Below, piece by piece: positions 8,234 to 17,449 of a stretch of DNA of 64,000 bases. The position numbers were made by a program, and so were the translations under genes. Source of the DNA: an uncultured Clostridia bacterium (GTDB lineage Bacteria > Bacillota > Clostridia > UBA1381 > UBA9506); the NCBI GenBank assembly GCA_934438075.1, contig CAKSBF010000002.1:1-64000 (forward strand), given 5' to 3'. Each line of letters starts with the position of its first letter. The first letter of the stretch is position 1. Under the pieces are notes generated by a model. That model had not been told where the DNA came from, did not search any database, and saw nothing but the letters and a program-made list of their open reading frames with translations.

Positions 8234-9628
8234 ATGAATAATACAGAGAAAACCATGGAGAAGATTGTTGCTCTTTGCAAAGGCCGCGGTTTCGTGTATT
8301 CCGGTTCTGAAATTTACGGCGGTTTGGCTAATACATGGGATTATGGTCCTTTGGGAGTAGAATTGAAAAATAATGTAAAACGTGCATGGTGGAAAAAATT
8401 TGTGCAGGAGAGTCCGTATAATGTCGGGCTTGATGCGGCAATTTTAATGAATCCGCAGACATGGGTAGCTTCAGGGCATGTTGGCGGCTTTTCTGACCCG
8501 CTGATGGATTGTAAAGAATGTAAGGCGCGCTATCGTGCGGATAAACTGATAGAGGACTATATGCACGATGAAAAAGGCGAAACCATTGTTGTTGATGGTT
8601 GGAGCGACCAGAAAATGCTTGGTTTTATTGCGGAAAACAATATTCCGTGCCCAAAATGCGGAAAGCATAATTTCACTGACATTCGTAAATTTAATTTGAT
8701 GTTTAAAACGTTCCAGGGAGTTACAGAGGACAGTTCTTCCGAGTTGTTCCTGCGCCCAGAAACAGCACAAGGCATTTTTGTTAACTTTAAAAATGTACAG
8801 CGTACTACGCGTAAAAAGATTCCGTTTGGTATTGGGCAGATTGGAAAATCTTTCCGTAACGAAATTACTCCCGGTAATTTTACTTTCCGTACTCGTGAAT
8901 TTGAGCAGATGGAACTCGAATTTTTCTGTGCACCCGGTGAAGATTTGAAATGGTTTGCATATTGGAAAGATTTTTGCAAAAAATGGTTGTTGGCGCTTGG
9001 TTTAAAAGAAGAAAATCTGAAGTTTCGCGATCATTCTCAAGAGGAGCTTTCGCACTATTCCAATGCAACTACCGATGTGGAATTTATGTTTCCGTTTGGC
9101 TGGGGAGAGCTTTGGGGCATTGCCGATCGTACGGATTTTGACCTTACGCAGCATGCAAAACATTCCGGCGAGAATTTTGAATATATGGATCCGACAACAA
9201 ATGAAAAGTATATTCCATATTGCATAGAGCCGTCTTTAGGAGCGGATCGTGTAACTCTTGCATTTTTGGTAGATGCATATGACGAGGAGCAGGTAGGCGA
9301 GTCTGATTCGCGTGTTGTTTTGCGACTTCATCCTGCGCTGGCGCCTGTTAAAATTGCGGTATTGCCGCTTTCCAAGAAATTGAACGATGGTGCGTTGAAG
9401 GTATATGAAACTTTATCAAAAAAATATGTTTGTGAATATGATGATGCCGGCAGCATTGGTAAACGCTACCGTCGGCAGGATGAAATCGGTACTCCGTACT
9501 GTCTTACCTACGATTTTGACAGTGTGGAAAACGGAATGGTTACGGTAAGAAACCGTGATACCATGCAGCAAGACACCGTTAAGATTGATGAACTTATGCA
9601 ATATTTTGACGGTAAATTTGAGTTTTAA
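8234..9628 (+). CDS. glyS: Glycyl-tRNA synthetase, dimeric type
   Basis: A class II synthetase of 464 residues, the homodimeric form found in Gram-positives, archaea and eukaryotes rather than the alpha2beta2 type. It attaches glycine to tRNA-Gly. The N-terminus has GSEIYGGLANTWDYGPLG. An insert with CKECKARY and CPKCGKHNF can hold zinc. Motif 2 appears around FRNEITPGNFTFRTREFEQ, and LRPETAQGIFVNF is family specific. The C-terminal anticodon-binding domain begins near PVKIAVLPL. The ribosome site is GGGGTG. A matching tRNA-Gly(TCC) lies about 4 kb away. Confidence 0.96.
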   Translation: MNNTEKTMEKIVALCKGRGFVYSGSEIYGGLANTWDYGPLGVELKNNVKRAWWKKFVQESPYNVGLDAAILMNPQTWVASGHVGGFSDPLMDCKECKARYRADKLIEDYMHDEKGETIVVDGWSDQKMLGFIAENNIPCPKCGKHNFTDIRKFNLMFKTFQGVTEDSSSELFLRPETAQGIFVNFKNVQRTTRKKIPFGIGQIGKSFRNEITPGNFTFRTREFEQMELEFFCAPGEDLKWFAYWKDFCKKWLLALGLKEENLKFRDHSQEELSHYSNATTDVEFMFPFGWGELWGIADRTDFDLTQHAKHSGENFEYMDPTTNEKYIPYCIEPSLGADRVTLAFLVDAYDEEQVGESDSRVVLRLHPALAPVKIAVLPLSKKLNDGALKVYETLSKKYVCEYDDAGSIGKRYRRQDEIGTPYCLTYDFDSVENGMVTVRNRDTMQQDTVKIDELMQYFDGKFEF

Positions 9629-9684
9629 ATTTTGCTTTTTTTAGAAACAGTACATGAAAAATTTACAAATATTTAATTTTTGTA

Positions 9685-9713
9685 TTGACAGAATGGCAAA
9701 AGTTTAGTATTCT
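9685..9713 (+). promoter_or_regulatory. Promoter of the HPr gene
   Basis: TTGACA (9685-9690), a 17-base spacer, then TATTCT (9708-9713). Confidence 0.85.
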
Positions 9714-9761
9714 AGTATATAAGAAACGGATTCGGAGACAAATCGAGAAGGAGCGGTATTG

Positions 9762-10025
9762 ATGGTATCAAAAGCTATTGTAGTTCAGAATCAAGTAGGA
9801 CTTCATGCCAGACCTGCTACATTTTTCATTCAGAAGTCGAATGAATTTAAGTCAAGTATCTGGGTAGAGAAGGACGAACGCCGTGTGAACGCAAAAAGCC
9901 TGCTTGGGGTACTTTCTTTAGGCATTACGAAAGGAACCGAGATTACAATTATTGCGGATGGTTCGGACGAAAAGGATGCGATTGATGCGCTGGAAAATCT
10001 TGTTGAATCGAACTTCAGTGAATAA
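9762..10025 (+). CDS. ptsH: Phosphocarrier protein HPr
   Basis: An 87-residue HPr that passes phosphate from enzyme I to sugar-specific PTS components. The active histidine is H15 in VGLHARPA. S46 lies in NAKSLLGVLSLG, the site that HPr kinase phosphorylates in Firmicutes for carbon catabolite control. Both sites being present argues for a true HPr rather than Crh, which lacks the histidine. The ATG at 9762 has AAGGAG about ten bases upstream. No enzyme I gene is adjacent; the gene has its own promoter and terminator. Confidence 0.94.
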   Translation: MVSKAIVVQNQVGLHARPATFFIQKSNEFKSSIWVEKDERRVNAKSLLGVLSLGITKGTEITIIADGSDEKDAIDALENLVESNFSE

Positions 10026-10040
10026 TGTATGTATTTTATG

Positions 10041-10068
10041 CGGGGTGCCGTTTGGCATCCCGTTTTTT
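10041..10068 (+). terminator. HPr gene terminator
   Basis: CGGGGTGCC-GTTT-GGCATCCCG (one G-U pair) followed by TTTTTTG. Confidence 0.92.
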
Positions 10069-10113
10069 GTTTTATTTTTGTTTATTTTTATAAATTATTT
10101 TTAAAGTAATACA

Positions 10114-10142
10114 TAGACAAATTTTGTCTTTTCGTGTATAAT
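10114..10142 (+). promoter_or_regulatory. Promoter and palindrome before the cupin-XRE gene
   Basis: TAGACA (10114-10119), a 17-base spacer and TATAAT (10137-10142). A perfect palindrome, GACAAA-T-TTTGTC (10116-10128), overlaps the -35 and could be an autoregulatory operator for the XRE protein. Confidence 0.65.
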
Positions 10143-10182
10143 AATAATAATTAATATTTTGTTTACAGAAAGGATTGGGATT

Positions 10183-10734
10183 ATGGCAACGGCAATCAAT
10201 GAAATAGCGGAGCGCATCAAAGGTCTGCGTGAGGCTTGCGGCTATTCGCGGGAACAGCTTGCAAGGGAGCTGAACATAGATACGGAAACGTTGATTGATT
10301 ATGAGGAAAACGGAGAAAATATCCCGATTAGCGTGATTTATGAAATCGCCAATAAGTTTAAGGTCGATTTTACGGAGATTATAACGGGCGTGGCGGCTAA
10401 ACTGGATACTTACCATGTGGTCAGAAACGGCATGGGAAAGAGCTGCAGCAGGTATCCGGGTTATCGCTTTGAGGATTTGGCTTTTCGTTACAGCAGAAAG
10501 GTAATGCAGCCTCTGTTGGTTACTCTTGATCCGTCAGACGCTCCGGCAGAATTGGTTTCTCATCCGGGACAGGAGTTTAATTTTGTTTTGGAGGGCAGTG
10601 TTTGTGTTGTTTTTGATGATAAAGAGCTGATTTTAAACGAAGGGGACTCCGTTTATTTCAACCCGATGCATCCGCATGGTCAGCGATGCGTGGGTGATAA
10701 AAAAGCAAAATTTGTAACTGTGATTGCAGAATAA
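10183..10734 (+). CDS. XRE transcriptional regulator with cupin sensor domain
   Basis: A 183-residue protein with an N-terminal helix-turn-helix (about residues 8-62: IAERIKGLREACGYSREQLA, then LNIDTETLIDYEENG). The C-terminal cupin (about 110-182) contains SHPGQEFNFVLEGSV and GDSVYFNPMHPHGQR. HTH-cupin proteins bind DNA in response to a small ligand held in the barrel. It sits 27 bases upstream of an acyl-CoA synthetase gene on the same strand, so it probably controls that gene and itself. The ATG at 10183 was chosen for the AGAAAGGA site about eight bases upstream. Confidence 0.9.
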   Translation: MATAINEIAERIKGLREACGYSREQLARELNIDTETLIDYEENGENIPISVIYEIANKFKVDFTEIITGVAAKLDTYHVVRNGMGKSCSRYPGYRFEDLAFRYSRKVMQPLLVTLDPSDAPAELVSHPGQEFNFVLEGSVCVVFDDKELILNEGDSVYFNPMHPHGQRCVGDKKAKFVTVIAE

Positions 10735-10761
10735 TCAAACGGAAAAGAGTGATTTTACAAG

Positions 10762-12432
10762 ATGTTGTTGGATAAATACCTGCCAAGGATTGATTTTGAT
10801 TCGTATGAAGATTTTAAGCAAAATTATCAGGTAAATGTGCCGGAAAATTTTAATTTTGGATTCGATATTGTAGACGAATGGGCAAAACAGGAGCCGGAAA
10901 AAATGGCGCTCGTATGGTGTGATGATCACGGCGAGGAACATAAATTTACCTTTACGGATATCAGTAAAATGTCAAACCGTGCGGCAAACTTTTTTGAAAG
11001 CTTGGGCATTACAAAAGGTTCAGTGGTTATGCTGATTTTGCGCCGGAGATGGGAATATTGGGTTTGTGCAGCGGCACTGCATAAAATTGGGGCCGTTTTA
11101 ATTCCGGGAACCCTTCAGCTGACGAAAAAAGACATTGTTTACCGTGCCAATGCTGCTAAAATCAGCGCATTTGTTTGTGTGAATGATGATTTTGTAATGA
11201 CTCAGGTGGAACAGTCTATGCCTGATACGCCGACCGTAAAGCATAAGATAATGGTCGCGGAGAAAAGAGAGGGCTGGCTGTACTTTGAAGAAGAAATCGC
11301 TAAATTTCCCGAAACGTATGAACGTCCGGACGGAGAGCGGGCGACAACAAAAGATGACACCATGTTGGTCTATTTTACATCGGGTACAACCGGTATGCCC
11401 AAAATGGTGAGACACAATTTTTCTTATCCTTTGGGACATATTGTTACAGCAAAGTATTGGCAGAAAGTACAGGAAAATAAACTTCATATGAGTGTTTCCG
11501 ATTCCGGCTGGGCAAAATTTGGTTGGGGGAAAATATACGGTCAGTGGATTTGCGGGGCAACTATTTTTGCCTATGATATGGATAAATTTATCCCTACCAG
11601 ATTACTTGATGTCATCACGAAATATCGCGTGACAACCTTTTGCGCACCTACAACAATGTATCGTTTTATGCTGCAGGAAGATGTTTCCAAGTATGATTTA
11701 TCTTGCGTGCAGGAATGGTGCCTTGCAGGTGAACCGCTTAATCCGGAGGTTTATAACCAATGGAAACGGCTGACGGGGCATAACATCCGCGAAGGCTTTG
11801 GTCAGTCGGAATCGTCTGTTATGCTTGCTAATTTTGAGTGGTTTGTGCCAAAACCGGGTTCTATGGGTAAGCCTTCGCCACTTTATAACATTCAGTTAAT
11901 TAACGATGACGGCAATTGTTGTGAGGACGGAGAAGAAGGCAGAATTGTGGTTATGGATATTGACAAAAAATTTCCGACAGGTCTGTTCCGTGGGTATTAC
12001 CTTGATGATGCACTGACAAAAGCTAATCTTGGCGGAACATATTATGATACGGGAGATGTGGCGTGGCGTGACAGCGATGGATATTATTGGTTTGTTGGAC
12101 GCAGTGATGACGTTATTAAATGTTCCGGCTATCGTGTTGGTCCCTTTGAAGTGGAAAGTGCGTTAATTGAGCATCCGTCCGTAGTGGAGTGTGCTATTAC
12201 CGCGGCGCCCGACCCGATTCGCGGTCAGGTGGTAAAAGCGACAATTGTTTTGGCGAAAGGCTATTCGCCCAGCGAGGAACTGAAAAAAGAATTGCAGGAT
12301 CATGTAAAGCACGTTACAGCCCCTTATAAATATCCGCGTATTATCGAATTTGTAGAGGAACTGCCGAAAACATTGGGCGGAAAAATAAAACGTGCGGAAA
12401 TTCGCAGAAAGAATCACGAGACACAATCATGA
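10762..12432 (+). CDS. AMP-forming acyl-CoA synthetase
   Basis: A 556-residue member of the ANL adenylating superfamily that should join a carboxylic acid to CoA through an acyl-adenylate. Core motifs are YFTSGTTGMPK (phosphate loop, near residue 205), GFGQSES, YYDTGD, and GRSDDVIKCSGYRVGPFEVE, with the catalytic lysine in LPKTLGGKIKR near the end. It resembles acetyl-CoA synthetase-like and medium-chain (ACSM-type) ligases; the acid cannot be told from sequence. It follows a cupin-XRE regulator, a pairing I recognise from other gut Clostridia. Its stop overlaps trmK by four bases. Confidence 0.88.
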   Translation: MLLDKYLPRIDFDSYEDFKQNYQVNVPENFNFGFDIVDEWAKQEPEKMALVWCDDHGEEHKFTFTDISKMSNRAANFFESLGITKGSVVMLILRRRWEYWVCAAALHKIGAVLIPGTLQLTKKDIVYRANAAKISAFVCVNDDFVMTQVEQSMPDTPTVKHKIMVAEKREGWLYFEEEIAKFPETYERPDGERATTKDDTMLVYFTSGTTGMPKMVRHNFSYPLGHIVTAKYWQKVQENKLHMSVSDSGWAKFGWGKIYGQWICGATIFAYDMDKFIPTRLLDVITKYRVTTFCAPTTMYRFMLQEDVSKYDLSCVQEWCLAGEPLNPEVYNQWKRLTGHNIREGFGQSESSVMLANFEWFVPKPGSMGKPSPLYNIQLINDDGNCCEDGEEGRIVVMDIDKKFPTGLFRGYYLDDALTKANLGGTYYDTGDVAWRDSDGYYWFVGRSDDVIKCSGYRVGPFEVESALIEHPSVVECAITAAPDPIRGQVVKATIVLAKGYSPSEELKKELQDHVKHVTAPYKYPRIIEFVEELPKTLGGKIKRAEIRRKNHETQS

Positions 12433-13139
12433 AAATAGAATCGTGTATGTCACCGCGGCTGCTTGCTATTGCTGATTGTGCAACGAAGGGCAGCCGTCTG
12501 GCGGATATTGGGACAGACCATGCGTACATTTCGGTTTATCTTGTACAAAAGAATATAATTTCTTCAGCGTTGGCGATGGACATTAATGTCGGGCCGATAC
12601 AAAGGGCAGAGGCAAATATCAGAAAATATCGTCTTGAGGACAAAATTGAGACGCGCCTATCGAATGGTTTGGAAAATTTGAAACCGAATGAGGCAGATGA
12701 AATTGTTATTGCCGGTATGGGCGGCATTTTGATTGCGGAAATTTTAAATGCTGCTCGAAGATTGTGGGATGATAATATTCGATTTATCTTCCAGCCGATG
12801 ACCGCGGCAGAGGAGCTGCGAAAATTTTTAGAAATCAATGGCTTTTACATTGAAAAAGAAGCATTGGCAGAGGAAGAAAATAAAATATATCAGATTATTT
12901 GTGCCGTGCGTGGTATAATGAAAACAAAATGTGAGGTTGATTATTACATCAGCCCGTATTTGCGAAGAAATAAAATTCCCCTGACGGACAAACTGATTGA
13001 ATGCAAAATAAGGGAATTTGAAAAAATGCTTACAGGTCTTTCTAAATGCGAACGGGCAGAGGCAAGGGAAAAACGTGATTATATATCTTTGCTGCTAAAG
13101 GAGCTTTATATGCTGAAAGAGGAGTGTGCACAATGGTAA
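12429..13139 (+). CDS. trmK: tRNA (adenine(22)-N1)-methyltransferase TrmK
   Basis: A 236-residue Rossmann-fold methyltransferase that methylates A22 of tRNA using SAM. The SAM motif is ADIGTDHAYISVYL, followed by DINVGPIQRA and the family core IAGMGGILIAEIL. The C-terminal part is a helical tail typical of TrmK. It overlaps the preceding synthetase by four bases (ATGA) and the next gene by seven. The trmK-nif3 pairing is conserved in Firmicutes, which supports the call. Confidence 0.94.
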   Translation: MKIESCMSPRLLAIADCATKGSRLADIGTDHAYISVYLVQKNIISSALAMDINVGPIQRAEANIRKYRLEDKIETRLSNGLENLKPNEADEIVIAGMGGILIAEILNAARRLWDDNIRFIFQPMTAAEELRKFLEINGFYIEKEALAEEENKIYQIICAVRGIMKTKCEVDYYISPYLRRNKIPLTDKLIECKIREFEKMLTGLSKCERAEAREKRDYISLLLKELYMLKEECAQW

Positions 13140-13918
13140 CACTGAAAGAATTGACTGAATATTTGGAGCTGATTGCACCATCTGCGCTTGCGGAAAGCTA
13201 TGATAACGTTGGTTTGCTGATTGGTGACGAAAATGCAAAAATTAATAAAGTGTTGATTACGCTTGACACAGATGAACAGGTGGCGAAAGAAGCATCTGAA
13301 CTTGGCGTACAGTTGATTCTTTCTCATCACCCGTTAATTTTCCATCCGGTTAAAAATATTTTGAAGTCTTCAAGTTTTGGCAGAACAGCGTATGCATTAA
13401 TTCAAAATAATATTAGCCTTTATGCAATGCATACAAACTTTGATTCGGTTTCCGGCGGCTTGTGCGATTATTTTCTTCAGCAAATATGTTCACAGAAAGC
13501 TGTTGCAAGTTTGGAAGGTGAGTATCCGAATGGTATCGGACGAATTGCTGTATTGCCGGAACATGTGAGTTTGGCCGGACTTCTGCAGCGTATTAAGCAA
13601 AATATGAACGTGGGTCAGCTGCGGTTTGTCGGCAATGAAAACCTTGCAGTAAAAAGAATTGCTGTGTGTAATGGCGGCGGTGCGGATTTGATTTATTCCG
13701 CAGCGAAGGCAGAGGCGGATGTCTTTGTTACGGGTGATTTGAAATACCATCACGCACGTTTTGCATATGAAAACGGTATGGGATTGATTGAGATTCCGCA
13801 TTATGAAGCGGAAATCATTTTTTGCCGTTACATTTGTGAGCGCCTGAAAAAACATTTTACAGACAGAGTTGATTTTTTTGTTTCGCAAAAAAATGTCAAC
13901 CCGTGGAACATCGGATGA
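13133..13918 (+). CDS. Nif3-like dinuclear metal centre protein
   Basis: A 261-residue member of the Nif3/YqfO/YbgI family, whose proteins form hexamers with a dimetal site; a GTP cyclohydrolase I-type activity has been proposed for relatives, but the role remains unsettled. Metal ligands are expected in LSHHPLIFHP near residue 65, the TNFD segment and IPHYEAE close to the C-terminus. It lacks the PII-like insert of longer YqfO proteins. The ATG at 13133 has GAGGAG eight bases upstream inside trmK, suggesting coupled translation. Confidence 0.92.
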   Translation: MVTLKELTEYLELIAPSALAESYDNVGLLIGDENAKINKVLITLDTDEQVAKEASELGVQLILSHHPLIFHPVKNILKSSSFGRTAYALIQNNISLYAMHTNFDSVSGGLCDYFLQQICSQKAVASLEGEYPNGIGRIAVLPEHVSLAGLLQRIKQNMNVGQLRFVGNENLAVKRIAVCNGGGADLIYSAAKAEADVFVTGDLKYHHARFAYENGMGLIEIPHYEAEIIFCRYICERLKKHFTDRVDFFVSQKNVNPWNIG

Positions 13919-13955
13919 GTTTACAGAGAAAAAATTTGACAAATGAGGATTTTTC

Positions 13956-14106
13956 TTGACAGGATTCGACATTTGTGATAACATTATAAATTAATGTAAT
14001 CTTTTTGCTGTTCAGTCTTGGCGGGATTGTTTTTCTTTAGTATATCGTGTTTATTAGCTGTTTTTTGTCATTAATTTTTGCCGCGGGATTGCAGTAGCGT
14101 TATGAT
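13956..14106 (+). promoter_or_regulatory. Two candidate promoters upstream of guaB
   Basis: The 261-base gap before guaB holds TTGACA-17-TAACAT (13956-13984) and TTGCCG-17-TATGAT (14078-14106). The second would give a leader of about 65 bases; the first about 190. I see no purine-riboswitch core in the leader. Confidence 0.6.
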
Positions 14107-14179
14107 AGTTTTTGTTCAGCGAAAGTTTTCGATGATATTTTGTTATTAAATAAACAAATCAGATAAAGGAGTATGAGTT

Positions 14180-15682
14180 ATGGCGCACTATTTCACAGAA
14201 CCCTCCCGTACCTTTGGTGAATATTTGTTGGTACCGGGCTATTCATCCAAGGAATGTATTCCGTCTAATGTTTCATTAAAAACACCTTTAGTGAAGTTTA
14301 AAAAAGGGGAAGAGTCCTCAATCATTATGAATATTCCGCTGGTATCGGCAATTATGCAGTCTGTATCAGATGATAATATGGCGGTTGCTCTGGCAAAAGA
14401 AGGCGGAGTATCATTCATTTATGGTTCGCAGTCTATTGAGGATGAGGCGGCAATGGTTGCCCGGGTAAAAAATTATAAAGCGGGTTTTGTGATTAGTGAT
14501 TCGAATATTAAGTCGGATTGCACTTTGGCAGATGTTATTAAACTTAAGGAAAAAACGGGCCATTCCACAGTTGCCGTTACTGAGGACGGTACTGCGCGCG
14601 GAAAGCTTTTGGGTATTGTTACCAGCCGCGATTATCGTGTAAGCCGCATGTCGCCTGATACCAAAGTTTCTGAATTTATGACCCCTTTTAAGGATTTGAT
14701 ATGTGCCTCGGAACATACTACCTTAAAAGAAGCCAACGATATTATTTGGGAGAATAAACTGAATACTCTTCCGTTGATTGATGAAAATCAGCATTTAAAA
14801 TATATGGTATTCCGTAAGGATTATGCAAGCCACAAAGAAAATACGAACGAATTATTGGATGCGCATAAACGTTTTGTAGTTGGCGCCGGCATTAATACAC
14901 GTGATTATGAGCAGAGAGTTCCGGCGCTGGTAGAAGCCGGTGCGGATGTGCTTTGTATAGATTCTTCCGAAGGTTTTACCGAATGGCAGAAGATTACGAT
15001 TGAATATATTCGTGCGACCTATGGTGACAAGGTTAAGGTAGGCGCGGGAAATGTTGTTGACAGAGAAGGCTTTTTGTTCTTGGCAAAGGCAGGCGCAGAC
15101 TTCGTTAAAGTCGGTATAGGCGGCGGTTCCATTTGTATCACCCGTGAGCAAAAGGGTATTGGTCGCGGTCAGGCAACAGCCTTGATTGATGTGGTGCGTG
15201 CTCGCGATGAATATTTTGAAGAGACCGGTATTTATGTGCCTGTTTGTTCTGACGGCGGTATTGTTCATGATTATCATATGACACTTGCTTTGGCTATGGG
15301 TGCCGATTTCTTGATGCTTGGACGCTATTTTGCGCGCTTTGATGAAAGCCCGACCAATAAAGTTAATATTAACGGAAGCTATATGAAGGAATATTGGGGT
15401 GAAGGTTCGAATCGTGCTCGTAATTGGCAGCGCTATGATATGGGCGGAGATAAGAAGCTTTCCTTTGAAGAGGGCGTTGATTCTTATGTTGCTTATGCCG
15501 GAAGCTTAAAGGACAACGTAACGCTTTCGCTCAATAAAGTGCGTTCTACCATGTGCAACTGTGGAGTGTTGAATATTCCGGATTTGCAAAAAAATGCAAA
15601 AATTACGGTTGTATCTTCGACCAGTATTGTGGAAGGCGGTTCACACGATGTTGTGTTAAAAGACAATCAGTCTATTAAGTAA
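14180..15682 (+). CDS. guaB: IMP dehydrogenase, Tritrichomonas-like type
   Basis: IMP dehydrogenase oxidises IMP to XMP with NAD+, the committed step to GMP. This 500-residue protein has the TIM-barrel catalytic domain interrupted by two CBS domains (about residues 110-220). The catalytic cysteine is C319 in GIGGGSICITR, and the flap holds R418-Y419 in NWQRYD. All three keep the numbering known for the Tritrichomonas foetus enzyme. Long stretches such as GAGINTRD, ALVEAGADVLCIDSS and MCNCG match that protozoan type more than common bacterial GuaB (GIGPGSICTTR). It is a single-gene unit with its own promoters and terminators. Confidence 0.93.
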   Translation: MAHYFTEPSRTFGEYLLVPGYSSKECIPSNVSLKTPLVKFKKGEESSIIMNIPLVSAIMQSVSDDNMAVALAKEGGVSFIYGSQSIEDEAAMVARVKNYKAGFVISDSNIKSDCTLADVIKLKEKTGHSTVAVTEDGTARGKLLGIVTSRDYRVSRMSPDTKVSEFMTPFKDLICASEHTTLKEANDIIWENKLNTLPLIDENQHLKYMVFRKDYASHKENTNELLDAHKRFVVGAGINTRDYEQRVPALVEAGADVLCIDSSEGFTEWQKITIEYIRATYGDKVKVGAGNVVDREGFLFLAKAGADFVKVGIGGGSICITREQKGIGRGQATALIDVVRARDEYFEETGIYVPVCSDGGIVHDYHMTLALAMGADFLMLGRYFARFDESPTNKVNINGSYMKEYWGEGSNRARNWQRYDMGGDKKLSFEEGVDSYVAYAGSLKDNVTLSLNKVRSTMCNCGVLNIPDLQKNAKITVVSSTSIVEGGSHDVVLKDNQSIK

Positions 15683-15715
15683 TAGTTTTTAAATAATTGT
15701 AAGATTAAGAAAAAG

Positions 15716-15778
15716 ATTGCGGAACTATTTTCAGATGGCCTTTTAGAAAGTCTGAGGATGTGTCTGCAATTTTTTTTG
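15716..15778 (+). terminator. guaB terminator
   Basis: A long imperfect hairpin (ATTGCGGA paired with TCTGCAAT, and an inner CAGA/TCTG stem) followed by eight Ts. Confidence 0.75.
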
Positions 15779-15819
15779 CCTTAAATATGATATAAAGTGG
15801 AATTGTGTACCAAAAAATA

Positions 15820-15847
15820 AGGCGAGAAGTCTGCCCTCGCTTTTTTT
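15820..15847 (+). terminator. Second terminator after guaB
   Basis: GCGAG (15822-15826) and CTCGC (15836-15840) followed by seven Ts. The rest of the gap to 16054 holds the MATE promoter and no gene. Confidence 0.65.
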
Positions 15848-15978
15848 AAAATAAATTTGTTTATTCTATAGTAATATTACAAAAAAGTGTTCATTTAGAG
15901 CTTGAAATATAATTGGATTAATAGCAACGCTGATGGGGTTAAGGTGATAACGTTATTGCAGGAGCGAGGGTGTATCGG

Positions 15979-16007
15979 TTGATTTCTTGCAGATTTTATG
16001 ATATAAT
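15979..16007 (+). promoter_or_regulatory. Promoter of the MATE gene
   Basis: TTGATT (15979-15984), a 17-base spacer and TATAAT (16002-16007). Confidence 0.75.
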
Positions 16008-16054
16008 TATTATAAACTTTATATAAATTTGCGGACAAACCGAGGTAATAAAAT

Positions 16055-17380
16055 ATGTTTTCTAACAAAGACTTGCGGTGTTTAATTATTCCGCTGTTTA
16101 TAGAACAATTTCTTTTGATGTTCGTAGGTATTGCGGATACATTTGTTGTCGGCTTTTCAAGTGAGGCAGATGTTTCGGGCGTTTCGCTGGTTACATCATT
16201 TAATACCGTCTTAATTTTCTTGTTTACGGCGCTCTCGTCGGGCGGTGCGGTCATTATAAGTCAATATATAGGTAATAAAAAATATGACAGCGCGTCCCGT
16301 TCGTCAGGGCAGCTTTTAATGATTTCTACTGCTGTTTCTGTAATAATGACAGTTTTTATTGTGTTGTTCCGTTCCTCGCTCCTGCATCTTTTGTTTGGTA
16401 AAATTGAGGCGGATGTAATGGCAGCTTGTGAAGTGTATCTTTTGATCACAACCCTTTCGTTGCCGGCACTTGCCATTTATGATACAGGGGCGGCACTGTG
16501 TCGCAGTGTTGGGAAAACAAATGTAACGATGTACATTTCTTTTGTAGCCAATATTATCAATGTCATCGGCAATTGTATGGGAGTGTTTTGGCTGCACCTT
16601 GGCGCAGCGGGTGTGGCTTATCCTTCGCTCATTTCGCGCATTCTTTCTGCTGTGGCGGTTACAGTGTTCTGTTTTCAAAAACAAAATCTGGTGCAATATA
16701 AAATATCAGATATTTTTTGCTGGGACGGCGCGCTGTTAAAAAAGATTATGGGAATAGCTTTTCCTAACGGCATAGAGAATGGCGTACATCAGCTCGTAAA
16801 GGTGGCGCTTTCTGGTATGATAGCGCTGTTCGGTACATATCAGATTGCAGCTAATGGTGTTGCCCAAAGTATATGGTCGCTTGCTGCTATTATGGGGCTT
16901 GCTATGGCACCGGTTTATACTACTGTAATTGGGCAGTGTATGGGGGCGCAGGATATTGATGCCGCCACCTTTTACTTTAAAAAACTTAATAAAATCACAT
17001 TGGCGCTATCTATCCTATGGAATGCTATAATTTTCGCTATTACCCCGCTAATTGTTCACTATTCTGCTATTTCTACAGAAGCCAAGGAACTGGTGGTGTG
17101 GCTAGTGCTTATTAACAATATTTTTAATGGGTTGGCCTATCCTTTTGCAGGACCTTTGGGCAATGGACTCCGTGCCGCCGGGGATATCAAATTTACGATG
17201 ATTATTTCTGTCACGCTGACTATTGCCGCACGTCTTTTATTCTCGGCTTTGTTTGGATTATGGCTCGGTTGGGGTGTGATTGGTATTGCTATTGGCATGA
17301 GCATTGATCTTGTGTTCCGAGGCATGATTTTTGTTTGGAGATTTAAGTCGAAAAAGTGGACGCAGTTTCAGGTGATTTAA
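16055..17380 (+). CDS. MATE family efflux transporter
   Basis: A 441-residue integral membrane protein with about twelve hydrophobic segments in two similar halves, as in MATE (multidrug and toxin extrusion) antiporters. It begins with FSNKDLRCLIIPLFIEQFLL, a common start for the family. GIADTFVVGF in the first helix pair and GAQDIDAAT, the matching spot of the second half, are also typical. It would export cationic drugs or metabolites using a Na+ or H+ gradient; the substrate is unknown. It is a single-gene unit with its own promoter and terminator. Confidence 0.9.
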   Translation: MFSNKDLRCLIIPLFIEQFLLMFVGIADTFVVGFSSEADVSGVSLVTSFNTVLIFLFTALSSGGAVIISQYIGNKKYDSASRSSGQLLMISTAVSVIMTVFIVLFRSSLLHLLFGKIEADVMAACEVYLLITTLSLPALAIYDTGAALCRSVGKTNVTMYISFVANIINVIGNCMGVFWLHLGAAGVAYPSLISRILSAVAVTVFCFQKQNLVQYKISDIFCWDGALLKKIMGIAFPNGIENGVHQLVKVALSGMIALFGTYQIAANGVAQSIWSLAAIMGLAMAPVYTTVIGQCMGAQDIDAATFYFKKLNKITLALSILWNAIIFAITPLIVHYSAISTEAKELVVWLVLINNIFNGLAYPFAGPLGNGLRAAGDIKFTMIISVTLTIAARLLFSALFGLWLGWGVIGIAIGMSIDLVFRGMIFVWRFKSKKWTQFQVI

Positions 17381-17426
17381 TAATTATTTCTAAAAAAATG
17401 ATATCAATGATCAAGCAGTTTTTAAG

Positions 17427-17449
17427 ACAATCCGTATGGGTTGTTTTTC
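17427..17449 (+). terminator. MATE gene terminator
   Basis: ACAATCC-GTAT-GGGTTGT (one G-U pair) followed by TTTT. Confidence 0.7.

Noticed and set aside
13985..14179. Possible purine riboswitch in the long guaB leader.
   Set aside because: I could not find the paired loops or conserved core of a purine aptamer, and a closer promoter gives a short leader.
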